Assembly: GCA_023387635.1 (NCBI GenBank)
Contig: JAEWHU010000173.1
Span: 1 to 5,495, forward strand
Direction of reading: 5' to 3'
DNA length: 5,495 bases
From: Bacillota bacterium
Lineage (GTDB): Bacteria > Bacillota > Clostridia > Lachnospirales > Lachnospiraceae
In this document: positions 4,626 to 5,495 of the stretch, one piece after another
Layout: every line of letters starts with the position of its first letter
Position numbering within the stretch: the stretch's first letter is position 1
Made by a program: the position numbers and the translations under genes
The notes under the pieces: generated by a model
The model's database searches: none
Told to the model about the DNA's origin: nothing
What the model saw: the letters and a program-made list of their open reading frames with translations, nothing else

Positions 4626-5057
4626 ATGAATACAAGAATATATCGGTCAGAAGACTGTAAGGAAATTATTGAATTATTTTACAACACAGTTCATTCAGTT
4701 AATGCAAAAGATTATAATGAAGCACAACTTGATGCATGGGCTCCTAAAGATATGGATATTTCTGAAAGGGATAAATCTCTTTCAGAACATTATTCCGTTG
4801 TAATTGAAGAAGATAATATAATCATTGGATTTGGAGATTTAGATATCAATGGATATCTTGACAGATTATTTGTTCATAAAGATTATCAAGGACTCGGAAT
4901 AGCAACTATAATTGTAAATGAAATAGAGAAATACGCACAAGAAAATAATGTTGAAGTTATAACAACTCATTCTCCTATAACTGCAAAACCTTTCTTTGAA
5001 AAACAAGGTTATAAAGCAGTAAAAGAGCAAGTAGTTGAAAGAAAAGGACAAATATAA
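4626..5057 (+). CDS. GNAT-family N-acetyltransferase 2 (YafP-like), C-terminus short
   Basis: This 143-residue soluble acetyltransferase begins MNTRIYRSEDCKEIIELFYN. Motif A is at LDRLFVHKDYQGLGIATII (78-96), with Q88-G-L-G-I-A for acetyl-CoA binding. The segment HSPITAKPFFEKQGY (115-129) followed by VKEQVVERKG (132-141) closely resembles the YafP subgroup, which has SITAKPFFERYGF and then VKQQRVECRG. The DAWAP segment (36-40) also fits that subgroup. From memory, YafP relatives continue roughly 10-13 residues after this point with a final strand, whereas this protein stops after GQI. It may be truncated, though the acetyl-CoA site is intact. The substrate is unknown. The start is fixed by the promoter and ribosome site described at 4572-4618. 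It is monocistronic, with a strong hairpin starting about 15 bases after the stop. Confidence 0.88.
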   Translation: MNTRIYRSEDCKEIIELFYNTVHSVNAKDYNEAQLDAWAPKDMDISERDKSLSEHYSVVIEEDNIIIGFGDLDINGYLDRLFVHKDYQGLGIATIIVNEIEKYAQENNVEVITTHSPITAKPFFEKQGYKAVKEQVVERKGQI

Positions 5058-5069
5058 GGGGAGGAAATA

Positions 5070-5130
5070 GAGAAAATCGCCCTTACTTATGATGCGAAGA
5101 ACCGTATCATAAGTAAGGGCGGTTTTTCTC
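5070..5130 (+). terminator. Long strong terminator hairpin after GNAT 2
   Basis: A perfect 16-bp stem (5078-5093 with 5106-5121) is extended inside by three pairs around an AAGAAC loop (5097-5102) and outside by an A-run pairing with the T-run (5073-5076 with 5123-5126). That makes roughly 24 pairs in total, far longer than the other terminators here. The T-run GGTTTTT supports termination on the + strand, and the matching A-run would give a T-run on the reverse strand as well. Confidence 0.85.
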
Positions 5131-5398
5131 TTATATCAAGTAAAATACTAAATTGGAGCTGGATACAGATTTGAAACAGCAGAATTCTGAACTGTAATTT
5201 TAAGCTATGCTTACAAAATAGTGTCCAAAAAACCGAGAATGGCTCATAATCTTATAATGAGAATTAATGAACACTTAACAATTATTGCATGAGCAATAAT
5301 TCAGAGTGAAGGCAACTGCAATGGTAATTACTAAACTTATTCATGGGAATTCGAGATAACGACTAATTGATTTAGAAAATAAAATGCTTTAAAACAAA
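5131..5398. other. Intergenic stretch with hairpins and no recognisable gene
   Basis: I see no reading frame with a ribosome site on either strand. It contains CTCAT (5243-5247) facing ATGAG (5257-5261). A stronger two-part stem has an inner 9 bp (5280-5288 with 5293-5301, loop ATGA) and an outer CACT/AGTG (5272-5275 with 5305-5308). There is also a possible worn copy of the DUF2200-tail hairpin at 5196-5230. It could be remains of a mobile element or an untranslated region of the reverse-strand gene at the right edge. I cannot assign a known RNA family. Confidence 0.4.
5196..5230 (+). repeat. Possible degenerate copy of the DUF2200-tail hairpin
   Basis: AATTTTAAGCTATGCTTACAAAAT, read across 5196-5219, followed by AGTGTCCAAAA lines up with 794-830 (core hairpin, then AAGTGCTCAAAA), with a short gap and a handful of mismatches. 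The stem centre TAAGC-TAT-GCTTA and the trailing GTG-then-CAAAA are shared. Part of the match follows from both being AT-rich palindromes, so this is tentative. Confidence 0.35.
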
Positions 5399-5495
5399 CT
5401 AAATCAAGATGTTATAGTGCTTCAAGATTCCTCTAGTAGCAGCCGAAAAATCAACTAAGACTTTTGCAAGCCATTCCTTATCCTTTGGCATGTAG
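5399..5495 (-). CDS. Unidentified reverse-strand reading frame, 3' end only
   Basis: Entering from the right edge on the reverse strand, an open frame reads MPKDKEWLAKVLVDFSAATR followed by GILKHYNILI and a TAG at 5401-5399. The ATG at 5491-5489 could be internal, since the codon before it is also open and no ribosome site can be seen. The amphipathic, mixed composition looks like real protein, but 31 codons are too few to name a family. It converges with GNAT 2, which fits the bidirectional look of the hairpin at 5070-5130. Confidence 0.35.
   Translation of the reverse strand, partial: YMPKDKEWLAKVLVDFSAATRGILKHYNILI

Noticed and set aside
1..5495. CRISPR array, tRNA or rRNA
   Set aside because: No regularly spaced short repeats, no tRNA-like cloverleaf and no conserved rRNA segments were seen on either strand.

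Overview
The window is AT-rich, low-GC Firmicutes-type DNA. It has short AT-rich intergenic gaps, strong AGGAGG-like ribosome binding sites and many compact stem-plus-T-run terminators. The RsmH-like protein has a basic N-terminal extension of the kind I associate with Lachnospiraceae and related anaerobic Clostridia. I therefore suggest a member of that group, from gene content and style only; no rRNA or other marker is present.

Layout, left to right. Bases 1-302 hold the 3' end of a pirin-family gene. Next comes a small DUF2200 gene (391-741), followed by a hairpin and a terminator. Then come a standalone RsmH-type 16S rRNA methyltransferase paralogue (995-2044), the undecaprenyl-diphosphate phosphatase gene uppP (2217-3041), a terminator, and a GNAT acetyltransferase (3198-3656) with its own terminator. 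A non-coding gap follows that may hold a decayed reverse-strand coding remnant. A second copy of the DUF2200 gene with the same 3' tail lies at 3940-4290, then a second, YafP-like GNAT acetyltransferase (4626-5057) with a very strong hairpin terminator. The last 370 bases have no complete gene: they hold hairpins, a possible worn copy of the DUF2200-tail hairpin, and the 3' end of an unidentified reverse-strand reading frame at the right edge.

The genes look like a series of mostly single-gene transcription units rather than one operon. Terminators follow five of the six + strand units (both DUF2200 genes, uppP and both GNATs), and candidate promoters lie in front of rsmH, uppP and both GNAT genes. 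There is no obvious shared pathway. RsmH modifies 16S rRNA, UppP recycles the cell-wall lipid carrier, and the two GNATs acetylate unknown small-molecule or protein amines.

The most interesting structure is the duplication of a unit of about 510 bp. It consists of the DUF2200 gene, a 43-bp identical 3' segment, a hairpin and a terminator, and it appears at 374-889 and 3923-4561 with about 95% identity. The second copy is interrupted after its stop codon by 126 bp that is absent from the first. This insert has two strong hairpins and is bordered by TTTAT on the left with TTTAT as its own right end. That is the layout expected of a non-autonomous IS200/IS605-type element. I did not find a CRISPR array, tRNA, rRNA, transposase gene or convincing new defence or mobile system.
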